Shown here piece after piece: positions 12,013-24,335 of a stretch of 64,000 bases of DNA. The first letter of the stretch is position 1, and every line of letters starts with the position of its first letter. The DNA comes from Lentinula raphanica. Taxonomy: Eukaryota; Basidiomycota; Agaricomycetes; Agaricales; Omphalotaceae. A model generated the notes under the pieces. The model did not search any database and had not been told where the DNA came from. It saw only the letters and a list, made by a program, of their open reading frames with translations. Both the position numbers and the translations under genes were made by a program. The stretch lies in contig JANVFP010000042.1 of the NCBI GenBank assembly GCA_027919835.1, forward strand, positions 186,001 to 250,000, in the 5' to 3' direction.

Positions 12013-12237
12013 CATCAGGAAAAATACCTTGGGTCCAGAGAGCCTAGAGACACCCCCCAAAAGCTTAGGCTTCCCAGGCTTCCCAGAGATTCTCAAAGAT
12101 TTCCAAAGATTTTCAAAGCAACTCAGGTAAGCCTGAAGACATAAGGTTGACTTAAAATCATTTCAAGAACTTGAAACTGCCTGGAATTTTGGGGGTGTCT
12201 CCAGGCAACCTGGGCCTAGATAGATTTTTCCTGATGC
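12013..12237. mobile_element. Small inverted-repeat (MITE-like) insert in the F-box gene
   Basis: The ends are inverted: CATCAGGAAAAAT at the left matches ATTTTTCCTGATG at the right. Further in, CCTAGAGACACCCCCCAAAA pairs with TTTTGGGGGTGTCTCCAGG. The unit is about 225 bp with no ORF. F-box/LRR coding text is readable on both sides, and the insert introduces stops. The target duplication is not clear. It could alternatively serve as an intron, since a TTTTTAG precedes the resumed exon. Confidence 0.55.
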
Positions 12238-12768
12238 AAGTTTTTAGCAGTAATTCATCCCTGTCCATCACTGAAAGTGCTAGACTACAAAACACTTCAG
12301 CTTTTTGATACCATTACTTTTGATTCTATTGAGGCAATTGGAAATATTCTGGATTCAACTGGGCCTAAATTCAAAGAGTTGAGAATTTGTACTTACAATT
12401 CTCAAGTTACTGATTCTATTCATTTTGGTAAGTAATTCATAATAATTATATTCACATAAATAGTGACTAATATTTATTATAGAGTCCAACATTAAAAATA
12501 TCTCACTAGCAAAAAAATCACTCATGACTCATTTTCATATCAATGTGAATAAGGAGCCATTTCTTATCCCTTTACTTAGAAGAGCACTTCTACCCCCTGA
12601 TAATCAACATTCCAAATTAGAAATGGTTGTCATTCAAAGTACTATGTGTCAAATACAAGAATTGGACTTACTATTTAGCAATATTTGTTTCTCTGCATTG
12701 CACCAGATTCAGATTCATGTTTGTGATGACTTAAGTACTCAGAGAACAACTCTCAGAGAATTCATTCA

Positions 12769-13869
12769 GGTGAGAAAAATATATTCAAAATAGCATTGAT
12801 CAGTTACTGACTGAATTTTGATAAACAGAGTCCTATGCCTCTGACTCAATCCAAGGGAGTATTAATTGCAGTGAAAACTACAACATCACTTTTATAGTAG
12901 TAACTTGTGATATCTGCATATAAAAAACTTGATAATAGCTGCAAGCCTTCTCATAAGCTCAATTCTAATTTCAATACTTTGCTTGAGCAACTGATAAATA
13001 TATAATACATTATATATTGTGTCCTTCTTTCAATAATCTATTGTGCAGCAGAATGTTGCAAATATAGTCATGTGAACAGAGTATTTGTACAATTTATATT
13101 ATACTATTTATTCAGAGCTTACACTTCTAACTCTTGTAAACTAACAAAATTTTTTGACAGTTTATGCTGAAAGATATGAATCAAATATGTCAAAGTATAT
13201 TCAGCCTATCAGCAAAATAGGGTGCTGCTAGACAGCACTGTCCAATGGCTCCAATGGCTCATGGCTGCTGCTGGACAGAGCCTATTGAATGCTGGACAGC
13301 ACCCAGTCAGTGGTAGACATCAGATTTGGTATAGCATTTCTTGGCATTCCCAAGCAAAAGCTCAAATTCTCTCACAGAGTCACAATGTCATATTTATATG
13401 AGCAGAGTTCATTCATTGCTGTCAATGCTGAAGGGGCAAAACACAGGTTTTGTTGATGGTCTGAAATCAACAATATAATGATCACTGAACCACTGAGCAT
13501 TAAAAAGTGAACTCATACATATCATGAAAGCAATCTATCATTAGTAACCAGCAGTTCAACATCAAACTTGTAATAAATGCATCCTAAGTACAGCATGTGT
13601 AGCACTAACATAATTTGTCAACGTTTCACTTGCTAGATTGATGCAATATAATTCAATCAAACAATATTATTCTTGAAACAGATGTTATATAAATGTAAAC
13701 TCAATATTATTACTGAAAATGATCAACAAGTGTCAATTCATTAACACAGATTATTACTATCAATAATCAAAGAGCCAAATATCACATTACAAAGAGATAG
13801 TATATAAATCCTACCATATTGCACAAATTGATTTCATTGAACTTGCCAAAATACTCAAGTCTCAACAGC
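12769..13869. other. AT-rich spacer with dispersed repeat copy 3 (about 13200-13470)
   Basis: Possible further F-box exons cannot be resolved after the donor at 12769. From about 13200 to 13470 lies the third block of the GCTGGACAGCACTG repeat family. The remainder is AT-rich with no supportable gene. Confidence 0.4.
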
Positions 13870-15180
13870 ATGAATAGCAATGAAATACCACAAGCAGCTG
13901 AAGCAGCTTTGCAGGCATTGCTAACTGTAGTCTGTGATCTATCAACAGCAATGTGTAAAATATATTATAGGCAAGTATTACACAGGATGACATTCTTTGA
14001 AATACTCACATAACAAAACCAGTGGCAGGACTTACATTCCTTGTATATGACATGTGTATCAATTTTGATCAAGAGGTTTGTAATTTATACAAGAGCATGA
14101 AGTAGAAGCATATATACTGATGAACATGTTAATCATTTACCAAGGTTCAGTATATTTGGCAGTATGTCTGTTAAACTGAAAAACTAGATCCTAGCTTTAA
14201 CAAATTCAATTCAGATCCAAATGGTCATTCCCAAAATGTTTATATATTTTCATCAAATATTATGGACCTGTTTGGACAATGTAAGTATTCTGCCTATTGT
14301 CAAACAGTGATTTCACAAAGAAACTGCAGTATTATCTTTTCAGGTTTTATGATGCATCATTTGAACAACTGCAATCACTGATAATTGTACTCTAGTTGAG
14401 ACAACACCTGCAACAGAGCTATCACTATCAGTAAGCCTGAAATCATTATTCATTTATTCATTATCTGCTTATAGATCATTATTACAGGTGTTGGTCTCTT
14501 TTTTCCAACCATCTGATTTAATAATAATCATCTCAATAGGTGCAAGCATTATCAAGCATTTTATATAATGTCAGTGGGATGATTTAATCCAAATTATCTG
14601 AAATTAAGCTTATGACTGTCTTCTTCAGGGGAGGAGATGTCTTGTTCACTACTATTGTAAATATTGTCCTGGCTTTGAGATTGAGTGCACTTTACCAGAA
14701 CAATCACAAAGGTATTATTTTCATCCTTTTTTCTATCATAAAATGATGATAATGATTAACTTCATGAAAACAAGTGAACATCCTGCTTATTTTTATCATT
14801 ACTGGTATGTTTATTCCATAGGATACTTCTTTACTTTTGCTAACTTGCCACCTTCCTTCATTAGTGGAACTTGTGGTATGTACTACAGTATAATCATTGA
14901 AAGGTCTTGCAGGTCTATTTTAATAATTATTTCACAGCTTGAGCTTTGGATATCTATTCAAGAAACCATTTACACAGTTGTTCATACTACAATGGCACCA
15001 TTTGGAACACCTTCCAGTCTGACTGGTTGTATAACCAGCAGTCCTCCAGGCAAAGAGTCTCTGATCTCATGGTGAGTTTTCATATAATATCTTCTAAGTG
15101 TGACAATAAGAAATCTAATGCATATGTCTATTCAGGATTCCATGCATTGTATTTGCTAGTAATGCTATCTTTATAGAATT
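13870..15180 (+). pseudogene. DUF6533-like multi-pass membrane protein gene, probably decayed
   Basis: Scattered exon-like pieces match the layout of basidiomycete DUF6533 proteins: a start MNSNEIPQAAEAALQALL at 13870; LTFLVYDMCINFDQEV near 14032 (family consensus resembles LxxYDxxLTFxxEV); TIVNIVLALRLSALYQNN near 14650; ELWISIQETIYTVVHTT near 14940; and GCITSSPPGKESLISW followed, after an intron, by IPCIVFASNAIF near 15135. Junctions between the first two pieces do not give a clean frame with standard splice sites, and the last piece runs into a stop earlier than family members would. I therefore favour a pseudogene. Function in the family is unknown. Confidence 0.4.
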
Positions 15181-17189
15181 TTGAATACTATCTCAACTGG
15201 ATTTCAGCAATTATGCTTGGATTGACACTATTTCAAGTTTTTCGCAGTGCAGCATTACCCAATGTCAATGCAGAACTTGGACCATCTTGGAAAAAATTCT
15301 CAGTTTTGAAATCAATTTCCCCTATGTTTCAAGTTTTCATGTGCGGAAGTGAGCCACCGCGCTTCGCGCATGGCATGTACTCGTCCGGAATGGAAAAAGT
15401 GTTCATGAACAGAATCCAGATGCAACTGTATTAATAGGGTTTGATGGATGGATAAGGGTGAACAAATACTACCACTCGTCTATGTTATCTTGTACTGCTG
15501 TAATTAAGCATGCAATTGTGTTCCTCATTCTGATTCACACTCAAGTTGTCCAATCTCATGCCACAACTTGAAGCATGATTGTGGATCCATCCTGAGGCAT
15601 GACTGTCTACAGAGGGCAAGATGGAAGGCATGGAATATGCATGTACATGAATGTCATGTTCCCAGCCAACTCATGTAGATCATGGTGTCTTGACTCTCGA
15701 GTGCAAACTTCCTTACATCTTCAGCACCAGCAATGATACCCATAGAGGAGGAGGCTTCAATGATTTTATGCGGGAAGAGATTGCCTGTGAGTTTGAAGGC
15801 CCTGGAGATGCCATGGTGGAAGGTCTAGTAACAAGTAATCCATTGTTCAGATGAATTACACACTAAGATAGATTGTTTGTCAGGCTGAGCCATCTATGTA
15901 TGCCTCCCAGTACTCCGGGGCCCTCCCTACATCCCTAACCTATGTTGCAATGATCCAATGAGGCTTTGTATTTGATATCGAGGCTTAGAAGGTGAAGCAG
16001 AGGTGAAGAGCATTGAGAAAGGTTGAGAATCTGAAGAGTCACGGTGAGAAAAGAATGATGTGTCAGCCGAAGTCACGCGGTCTTGAGCAACGTGATCAAA
16101 CTCCCAATTTGGTGAAAAAAAAGTTGGGTCCCAAATAGGCAATTTTTAATGAAACCAAATAAGGCGATTTTTTGACAGTTTTCCCACGCCAAACGGGCTA
16201 TAGGACGATTCCTTCATTTCATTCCGGACTCGTAATAAAGGATGGAGCTATTCACTACTTGCTGTAAGTTCTACCTTTTTTCTTGAACTGTAGTACCATA
16301 TTCCTAGATCTAACATACTTTCTCCTCAGTATATCAGGTTTGTGAACATTTGATAGGGATACTGAGTTATTGATCATTGTTTTATCCAATTAGTGATCTT
16401 GTTAGCTAGCACAATCACCACGATCCAGGCTAGTGGATACAATAAATCAATTCCTTTGTCGTATGGAAGTAGCCTCTTATTAATGCACATAATTGCTAAT
16501 AATGATATTCTCCTAGGTGGATTATTGCAATTTATTCATTTTCAGTGAGTTAGGTCACCATTACAGTTGAAATAGGTATTTATCATACTCATGGGCAATC
16601 AGGGCTCTCGTCTAATTCTCAATCTCCGAGCTACTGCATCCAAGAACATATCACAGAGCTCCACCTGGAAACAAACTCTTGAGCTTCAAACTTTTGTAGC
16701 AGCTGCTCCCACTCACACTGAACAAAGTGTGGAGCACTTTGATATGTAATAAAGATGAACTATCAATAATACCTCCTGTGTTCTTTCAATCACGTCAGAA
16801 GCCTTTTCTGAAGTATAATATTTATCTAATTGAAGTTGAACATTGGCAAATTAGCAAGGTCCCAGAGATCACTGCCCAACGGTCCACAATGCTCTAACTT
16901 CCTTGACCAATGTACAACACTCCAAGCTCCTATTGTAATATCTCCCTTCCCATCGAGACCTGTTCCCTTGTAATGACATTGACGGAAATGATACTTTGAA
17001 ACCGTACAAAAATTGTGCCAGATGCTGAAGAAAACAATCAAATCTTGTTGAAGTTAGCGGATAAAGAAGTTGGAGAGGAATGTGTACATTCTCAAATTGA
17101 AGGTAAGATACAGGGAGCAGTGCATCACCATTGAACGGAACGAATCTCCTACATATATTGAAAAGTAATGCCTCGCAAGGAGGTTGAGG
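15181..17189. other. Intergenic region, no supportable gene
   Basis: Only short, unrelated open frames are seen on both strands (for example one of 67 codons at 15651 and one of 71 codons on the minus strand at 16826), without recognisable domains or convincing splice context. It contains the 3' flank of SPT5. Confidence 0.5.
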
Positions 17190-20100
17190 CTACCAACAGA
17201 CACACATCCAATCCTTCTGACATTCCCAAAATGCTCCTCCCCCTCTGTCTTTTCCTGAGCCCCCAGTATCGCCCTCACTTGAACCACCGTGACTTTCCAC
17301 GATGCTCTCAACAACCACCAACTCTGTCCGATTCCCTTCGTCCGGTCTCTGTCGAATTTTCACCTTCGACCCTCTTCTAGGTCCGTAAAGGATGACGGCA
17401 GTGGAATCTTGATAAGAGGGATAGACGGGTACAAGGTACTTCATTGGGAACGAGCGTTCGTTGGCATCCGAAGGGTTGTCAGAGGAAGAGGCGGCGTCAC
17501 TAGACGTCGACGCAGGAACCTTTCCCTCAATTTTAACGAGCGCGGTCTGTTCGAAGTTCTCCCCAACTTTGGTTGCGGCCAAGACCCTTGCGTGCAACCC
17601 ATCGTATACACCGTCGAGGTACTTGTCGCGTTTGGTTCCGGTGATACGCACGCGCAGGAGTGAGAGATGAGATGAGAGACCTGGATCGGTGAGCCAGGCT
17701 GGAGAGGGTACTGGAAAAAGGTATGTTAGCACATATAGAAGGCATATGGGGATCAAAAGGGAGAAAGGAGAATAGGTATAAAAGTGGATGAGAGGATATA
17801 TGCAATGACATTGAAGACTTACCGTATTCATCCCGTGTGAACTGATCCATGAAAGCCCTCGACTTCATCATCTCGAACATCTCAGGAGGCATAATTGCAG
17901 GCGTCGGTGCGAAATTGCCGTATTCTGAATACATAGGGTCCATTATGGCTGGGGTCGATCCAAAGCCTGGGTTTGCGTAACCATTGATCAGATGAAGGAA
18001 GCCTGGTGTTGAAGGGATAGCTGGAGTGGGGGCATATGCGGAAGGAGTAGGAGCGGCAAATGCAGGTGTGGGAGCGTTCTATAAGGAGAAAGGGACAAGT
18101 CGTGGTCAGAAACAGGATATGAACATGATTGTGTCAGAAAGACGAGGGTGAGTTCGTTTGTGATAATGGGATTCATGAAGTGGGTCGGAAGACAACGGGG
18201 TAAGAAGATGAAAGTGTGGAAAAGAGAGCAACAGTACACCGAATATTGGGCAGGTAACAGACGTCTTAATGAAAACAGCAATGATTGTCGATAAAAAGAC
18301 TGAAAGATCGAAAAGGAAAAATGAAAACTGCGATAACTCACCCAACTACTGTCAGAACCCCACCCACCTACACCTGACCCACTCCCTGCTGGCGTTGGCG
18401 AACCCCACCCACCTCCTCCATCTCCATCCTTATCCTTATCCCTATCGTTATCAGAACCCCAACGTCCGGGAGTAGCTCCTCCCCAAATACCCGTGCCCGA
18501 ACTTGAGCTGTTGTTCTTGTTCGCATACGGATTCGGCGTCCGCCCTCCCCCTCCAACATTCCACGCAGACGAGCTTCCTCCTCCCTGCGCGTACGGATTA
18601 GGCGTTTTACTCCCAACGTTCCACGCAGGAGTCTGATTCCCGGCTGAATATGGGTTAGGCGTTTTGGAACCAGTGTTCCACGCGGGTGTTTGACCGCCGT
18701 TTTGAGCGTAGGGGTTTGGTGTTCGTCCACTGCCTGCACCGAAGGGTGTGCGACCACCTGAGCCGCCTGCACCGAAGGGGGTACGCCCGCCGCCACCGCT
18801 GCCGCCCCAACCGGGAGTACGACCACCGGAAGCATTTCCCCAGCCTGGTGTGCGATTTCCAGAACCATCGAAACCGGAGAAGGATTTTGAGGGTGGACCC
18901 ATAGAGGAGTAAGAGCCGTTGGTGGGTTGACGCCGCCAGTTGGCACCTGGGCCTTCTACTGGTTCGGTTGTCCCATTGGGCCTATTTGAAACCAGGGCAG
19001 TAGTTAGATACACAGTGCAGATATGATTAACAGGATAGAGAAACAGGAAAAACAGGCTCACAACTTCCGATGCAACTTTCCCTTTTCGATACTGATCATC
19101 TTGTTTCCCGTGTTTAACTCGACTCTCGCTATCCCAGTGAGCCCTACCCCATTCGTATCCTTGACGATCCCAACATATCCTTTGTGAGGACCTTTGATAA
19201 CGACAACGTGAGCGCCGATAAGCCGGTCTTTGGGGCCTCGTCCGATAGCTGAGCCTACTAGCCCTCCTCCACCATTAGCGTTTGTATTGGTGTTCAGAGG
19301 ACCAAGACCTTGAGCGCCACCTGCAGCAGCAGGGTTCATCTTTGTCAAATCCGCTCCTGGTGGAAGTTTCCCACCCAAGGTACCCTTGGGTGTCGTCGAT
19401 ACGAGCCCTCTCGCTCTTGTAACAAACACTCCTCCGTTCTCTGTATAGTCCCTGTTGAACAAGAACGCATAGTGGGACTGGTGTATGTGCAGAACACGTC
19501 CTTTGCGCTGTTCCCCTTCGGCTTCTTTCATCATATCCCCCACGCGAATCTCGAACCCCTGAGAATCGGTGGCGATAGAATGGAGGGAGGTGCTTTTGTC
19601 GGATTTTTTGAGGGAGATTTGGTGTGGCTGGACGAGACGGGATTGGGAGTGTTGGGTGAGGATAAGGAATGAGGATTGGTGGGTTTTGTAGATTACGCCG
19701 ACGGTTTCGAGGCTGAAGAGTTAAGTAGTTAGCGAAGCTCTTATTTGTATGCAATCGGAAGACTTACTCCAATTGAACAAGATCGTGTAGCTCGTATTCG
19801 CCTACGACGTTTGTTGTGTTCCCTACCTCCGCAGCTTCACGCAGGTCTTTTGAGAACACAGAAATCTCTTGCATGGACATGTCTGAGATGAACGTGACGA
19901 TAGTGTTTTCATTCATCGCACCCCCATTTTCATTATCCGAGTTTCTGTTATTCGAGTGCGAGTCGGAAACAGAAACGACGAGACCAGTCTCCCCGATGTT
20001 TTTACCCTGCATCACTTTAACATGGTCTCCTGCTTTGAATCGTTTTCGAACCGACCGAGCAGGCAAGTCGATTTTCTGGGAATGTAAGGAGGGGTCAAGT

Positions 20101-21479
20101 GCGATGATGGTGAGGGTATCGCCGTGGATTTCTTGGACGGTACCATGTAGGCCGGCTTGTTCGCCTTGGAACACCTCGACATGGTCTCCTGGTTGGAGAA
20201 CAGCCAACGCAGCCTTGCGAGAAGCTTCTGCGATGATCGAAAGGTCGACCATGCTTTCTTCAAGGTTGTTTGCGTTATTGGAAAACATAGTGATTTCATC
20301 GAGAGTAGGGTTGACATCTTCAAGAATGATGGAGTTGAGCTTGATGTCCTTTTCGATGAACCCATCTTTATATGTGTCACCGAGAAAGACGTAGGCTTGG
20401 CCCCTTTTGGATACAGTATTTCGACCGTAAACTTTGATCACTTCTTCAAAGTTAAACAAACGTTGGGGCGGACGAGAAGTGGAAGTGGGATTCATAGCGC
20501 TGGCGGAAGTGGTGGCGGCAGAAGGGGTCTTCTTGCGCTTGCGACCGCCTCCATCGTCTTCGCGGGGGTTGAGATCGATACGGGGAACGAACCGGACGCC
20601 AACTTCTTCACCGTTCTCGGTAACGTCGACAACCTGAGCGAGGTCTCCGGCGTACTTGCCTCTCTTCAGCCTCACCCAGGTACCCGGAACGACCTTTTCG
20701 CCTCCATCGACTTTTTTGATCATCAGCAACAAAGCCATTTCGTCTATAGGGACCAGATGTATTCCTCTGGAAGGATAGACACCCACCAAGCCATTACAGG
20801 CCTGGTTGACTTGTTGCGCGGACCTAGCTTCGACGTAAATCATACCAGGCAGCGAATCTCGCTGGAAGGCAGAGAAAATGGAGAGTGGTTTGGAGGTGTA
20901 CTCGAGATCGAGTGATTTTCGCATGAGAGAGAAGACAATCTCGCGTTCACGACCTGGTTTGACGCGGACTTGCCATAGGGAAGCGTCGTGGACGGAAGGC
21001 ATCAACAACCTCTGCGGAATCTCACTCATCTCCCCTGTAAACCGTCGATGGGAACCAAAGCCGGACCCTCGACCATACCTATCCGCAAGTTCCCTAGCAA
21101 TCTCCTCTGCAGACTTCTCTGTCCGATTCTCCTCTTGCAGCCGACGTTTGTCGACGCGAGCATGGTGTAAACCGGCTATATCGTCCTCGTCTTGGTCAGA
21201 GTCTGCGTGAGCACCTTCTTTGGTGATGAAGCCAGCTTCTCCATCGGATGAGAGGTCCTCTTCTTCCTCTTCTTCGTCGGACACTTCAGCTTCAATATCA
21301 AGGAAACGAGAGAGAGCATCTCGTTTATGACGATGTTTGGCCCGTTTAGGTTTTCTTCTGTTTCCATCATCTTCTGCGGCGGCCTCTTCCTCCTGTTCGG
21401 AGCCTTCGTTTTCTGAATCGTCGTCTTCGTCGTCATCGTAGAGTTTGCGACGTGGCGGTGAGTCCTCGTTATCGGACAT
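17190..21479 (-). CDS. SPT5: Transcription elongation factor SPT5
   Basis: SPT5 pairs with SPT4 (DSIF) on RNA polymerase II to support elongation and couple RNA processing. Five exons (19768-21479, 19062-19712, 18342-18981, 17823-18078, 17190-17710) with GT-AG introns of 55, 80, 262 and 112 nt sum to 1260 codons. Order: an acidic N-terminus (DDDEDDDSENEGSEQEEE); the NGN domain from about residue 165 (LWQVRVKPGREREIVFSLM, GMIYVEARSAQQVNQAC); several KOW motifs (VPGTWVRLKRGKYAGDLAQV, LQPGDHVEVFQGEQAGLHG, FKAGDHVKVMQGKNIGETG, GAHVVVIKGPHKGYVGIV); a C-terminal repeat region of TPNPYA/TPAWN/RTPGWG units, the type of region phosphorylated by CDK9-like kinases; and a conserved C-terminal segment (MKYLVPVYPSYQDSTAV). 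The ATG at 21479 (MSDNEDSPP) is chosen; an in-frame ATG at 21530 would add 17 residues and begin only 46 nt from the tRNA gene. Confidence 0.95.
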
Positions 21480-21575
21480 GGTGAGGGTAATGGAAGAAGA
21501 GAGGATGCGGGGACTTGGAGAGTCCGACAAACCATCAGCACATAATATGACTCATCACAGCACAAAATAATATAT

Positions 21576-21670
21576 GGTCCAATAGTGTAGAGGTTATCAC
21601 ATGGGATTCTGATGAGCTCGCCTTTGACAGTGGGATTTCCCATGACCCAGGTTCGAGTCCTGGTTGGACC
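21576..21670 (+). tRNA. tRNA-Gln(CUG) with a short intron
   Basis: Acceptor arms GGTCCAA and TTGGACC pair fully. The D arm contains TAGTGTAGAGG (A box). The anticodon stem TGGGA/TCCCA closes a loop TTCTGAT with anticodon CTG. The T arm CCAGGTTCGAGTCCTGG contains the B box. About 24 nt between the anticodon loop halves form the intron just 3' of the anticodon. A TTTTT terminator follows at 21671. The gene is divergent from SPT5 with only 96 bp to its start codon. Confidence 0.9.
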
Positions 21671-21874
21671 TTTTTGCTTTTTACTTTGTTAGAAATTAAA
21701 TGGTCCTTGACTGGAAGTTGTTTTCTTGAGCAAAGGTCTACATAACGTCTAACGTCTCCTGTTCACGTTCAGCATCGATATCTTGCCTCACTAGAACAAG
21801 AATCATGGTTTTACAACAATAAGTGGTGAAGCAACATAAATTCCCACAATCCACTTTCTCTTCTCTTCTCCTTC

Positions 21875-22977
21875 ATGCCGTTGAAGCTCAAAGGCGCATC
21901 GACGCCTCCCACAGATCCTTTCTCTTGGGATGATCTACCCTCACCTTCTCCGCCACCGCCAGAAGTTTCCTCTCTGACCGAACCTACGACAGTATGGCTG
22001 CCAGCAAAGGACATGAAGATATTTGGTGCTCGCCCGTTATCATCCACGTCCGAAATTGGCATGGTGAGATGCAAGGATTGCGATAAGCCGATATTGAAAA
22101 GTGCCGCAATCGAACATGCTGGTGCGTTATGCATTCACAGTGCTGCAGAATCAGCTTAGTCATTCCTACTACAGCAAACTGTGCCCAGATCCGGAACATT
22201 GCCATCGTAGCCCAGGCGAAGAAACGGAAAGCTTCCCCTTCATCAGCTTCTCTTCCTGGTGAACCGTCCGCAAAGAAATCCAAGAAATCTGCTATACCCA
22301 AGATCACTAAAGGTCGACTGAAAGGTCCAGTTGACTACGACAAGCAATGTGGCGTCATCAACGACAAAGGCCTTCCCTGTTCTCGCTCACTGACCTGTAA
22401 ATCTCATGCGATGGGTGCAAAGCGTGGTGTACAAGGCCGGAGCAGACCTTACGATGAACTCTTGCTGGATTGGCAACGCGAGCACAATCCAAATTTCGTC
22501 GAGCCTGTGAAGAGAGAGACGAAGAAGGAGAAGAAGGAGAAAAAGGATAGAGAGAAGGCGGAGCGGAAGAGAGCAATTGAAGAAGCTGCGGTCAAGCTCG
22601 GTTTGGATCCTAGTAGCAAGGAGGGCAGGAAGGCCGGCGCTGCAGCTACTGGTCATGTCATAACCACCTCGTCCAAACACGGACAATCCAAACGCGCTCA
22701 GGCGGCGGCGGCAGCGGCAGCTGCAGCCTCTGCCAACACGCATGACGATGCGGATAACGAGAACTATGATGATCTCGACTCGGAAGCCGAAGTAGATGAC
22801 TTGGTCGGTGCTGTGAGACAGGCCAGGTCACTTGGGGTCATTGCACAGCCGCTAGCAGTCCCTGCTGATGCTGGGAGCTGGTTCGTCGAAAGGAGAGAGC
22901 GATACCGGCTGGCATACCATATGATTGGTGTCGCATTGAACCCGACAAAGATGTCGACTAGGCGGACCTTTACCTGA
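21875..22977 (+). CDS. SGF73: SAGA-associated factor 73 (SCA7-domain, ataxin-7-like)
   Basis: SGF73 anchors the histone H2B deubiquitinase module to the SAGA coactivator. Two exons (21875-22121 and 22175-22977) joined by a 53-nt GTGCGT...ACAG intron give 349 residues. The intron falls inside a zinc finger: CKDC (66-69), then H81 and C85 supplied across the junction. The SCA7 domain lies at about 132-195: [16 protein letters not shown], then [15 protein letters not shown], then [11 protein letters not shown]. Next come a Lys/Glu-rich helix ([17 protein letters not shown]), an Ala run and an acidic stretch ([19 protein letters not shown]). The protein is shorter than yeast Sgf73 but has the diagnostic domain. 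The first exon's ATG is the earliest in frame after an in-frame stop-rich leader. Confidence 0.9.
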
Positions 22978-24335
22978 ACGGACCTAGACTGGATGATTGG
23001 ACCTTCTTGAAAATCACGTACGGACTACCTGGAACGCGTTTGGCCATGATTATAGGATGGTAACTTATTCACAACTGTACCCATAACACGACTACTACAT
23101 CGAATTCTACGCAAGATTTCATCTAACTTTCTTTCCCGTTCGCGTCTTCGGTTTTGCGTGACAAACAAGCATAACTATTCTCATCTCCATCAAAAGTCTT
23201 GCTCCAACCTTCCCGTCATTTCCCATCGATGATTCGAACATTCGGCTCGATGTATTCCTCTATGAAATTTCGTACTCCAGAGTTTCATCTTAGATACTTT
23301 CGAGCGCAACGAGATTTTGATTTTCTCTTCCCCTGATATACTAGCGTTGATCGACTGATAACACAGGATTTTAGAGACTGGTGTCTACTCGGCTGATTGC
23401 TGACTGCACTAATTGTTCGCACTAAAATCGCACAACAACGAGTATTCCCGCTCACGGCTAGTTTCGTGACTCCGAAACCAGTGGAAATTCTAGGGTACAC
23501 CCTCACTCTTGAAGCCCAGATGCAAATGACCGAACTTCTCGGTTTGCTAGGTGTGGGCCTATGGCTATGTCGCAGGTGCGGGTATCCCTGGTAGTTTTCT
23601 ATCTTCCGGAGGGCGTACTCGCCGTGGCTATAACTGCCACCGTTTCCGTGTTCTAATCTTCGGTTTGCTCGGCGTGTCCAATGGCTATGTGCTGCCTGCG
23701 GGTATCATGGACATGCCAATGGCTGTCAATGATTGCTGTCTCCTGTCGAGCGCCATACCTCAAGTATGATTCGTAGAGGGCGCGATGTACTACTTCACCT
23801 CTGACTTGACAGCCAACTCTACTACGAGATCGCGGAAACAGCCATCCGTCTCAGACGTCATCGACGACTCTAGTCAAGTTTCGGCAGCTACAAAACGGAT
23901 TCTCTACTGGTGACCATCAAATTATCGCGGTGGGTTATGTTTCAATCCATCATAGAGAAAGCTGAATGAGTGAATAGGAACCGAGTATCGAACTGTACCT
24001 GCAATGCAGTAGAGAGTCTTCATGGATCAAAGATGGCATATTGACCATTCACAGAGTATCACTTTGAATTAAGACATCAAAATCGAAAGGAGTTTCAGTT
24101 TTCACTCTCTTCCCGGTGTGTGTATCTCTTGTACTTTGCATTCAGTATGGCCGACAATTCCTTTCAATTAGGCGCTTGTTTTTTGAGCCTGGAATAAAAG
24201 CACCACAAACTCGACTTCCAGTTCCCCTCAAGTTCAGCTGGTCTAACTTTCCGTTCTCTACACAGTGCTGGTCATTTGTGTTATACTTGTTCATTTTCTC
24301 CGCTGTTATATTCATTTTTCTCCTACAAGTTTATT
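22978..24335. other. Intergenic region, no supportable gene
   Basis: It contains two related ~45-bp stretches (ctcggtttgctaggtgtg near 23540 and tcggtttgctcggcgtgtc near 23662, each followed by tggctatgt and a gcgggtatc) and only short open frames. The last ~250 bp are the pyrimidine-rich leader of the next gene. Confidence 0.5.

Larger units (their letters stand above)
3197..12768 (+). pseudogene. F-box / leucine-rich protein gene disrupted by a copia insertion
   Basis: The first exon (3197-3443) encodes an F-box-like N-terminus, LPTEIIYHIIDQF followed by a QCSVISQVW-type segment, as in basidiomycete F-box proteins that recruit substrates to SCF ubiquitin ligases. Reading stops at the copia insertion site. 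Removing the element and one AGTAG duplication rejoins the frame exactly (QCNAV to ALAPIISPL at 11540). It then runs through LRR-like text (LPKLNQLNLDWIGWW, SFPMLEEVYLLSLKLQ). Beyond the inverted-repeat insert at 12013-12237 the same style resumes (PSLKVLDYKTLQLFDTITFD) to a GTAAGT donor at 12428. A further exon lies at about 12483-12768 (PFLIPLLRRALLPPDNQ) and ends at a GTGAG donor. Later exons are not resolved. The gene was probably functional until recent insertion; as it stands it is broken. Confidence 0.75.

Noticed and set aside
15213..15434. 73-codon ORF near 15.2 kb
   Set aside because: No domain, no splice support, and it follows a decayed gene.
21480..21530. Longer SPT5 start at 21530
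   Set aside because: In frame, but it begins 46 nt from a tRNA gene, leaving almost no promoter or leader; MSDNEDSPP at 21479 resembles known acidic SPT5 starts.
22129..22174. Independent start for the second SGF73 exon
   Set aside because: The 53-nt intron joins exon 1 and completes the CCHC zinc finger, so this Met lies within the intron.
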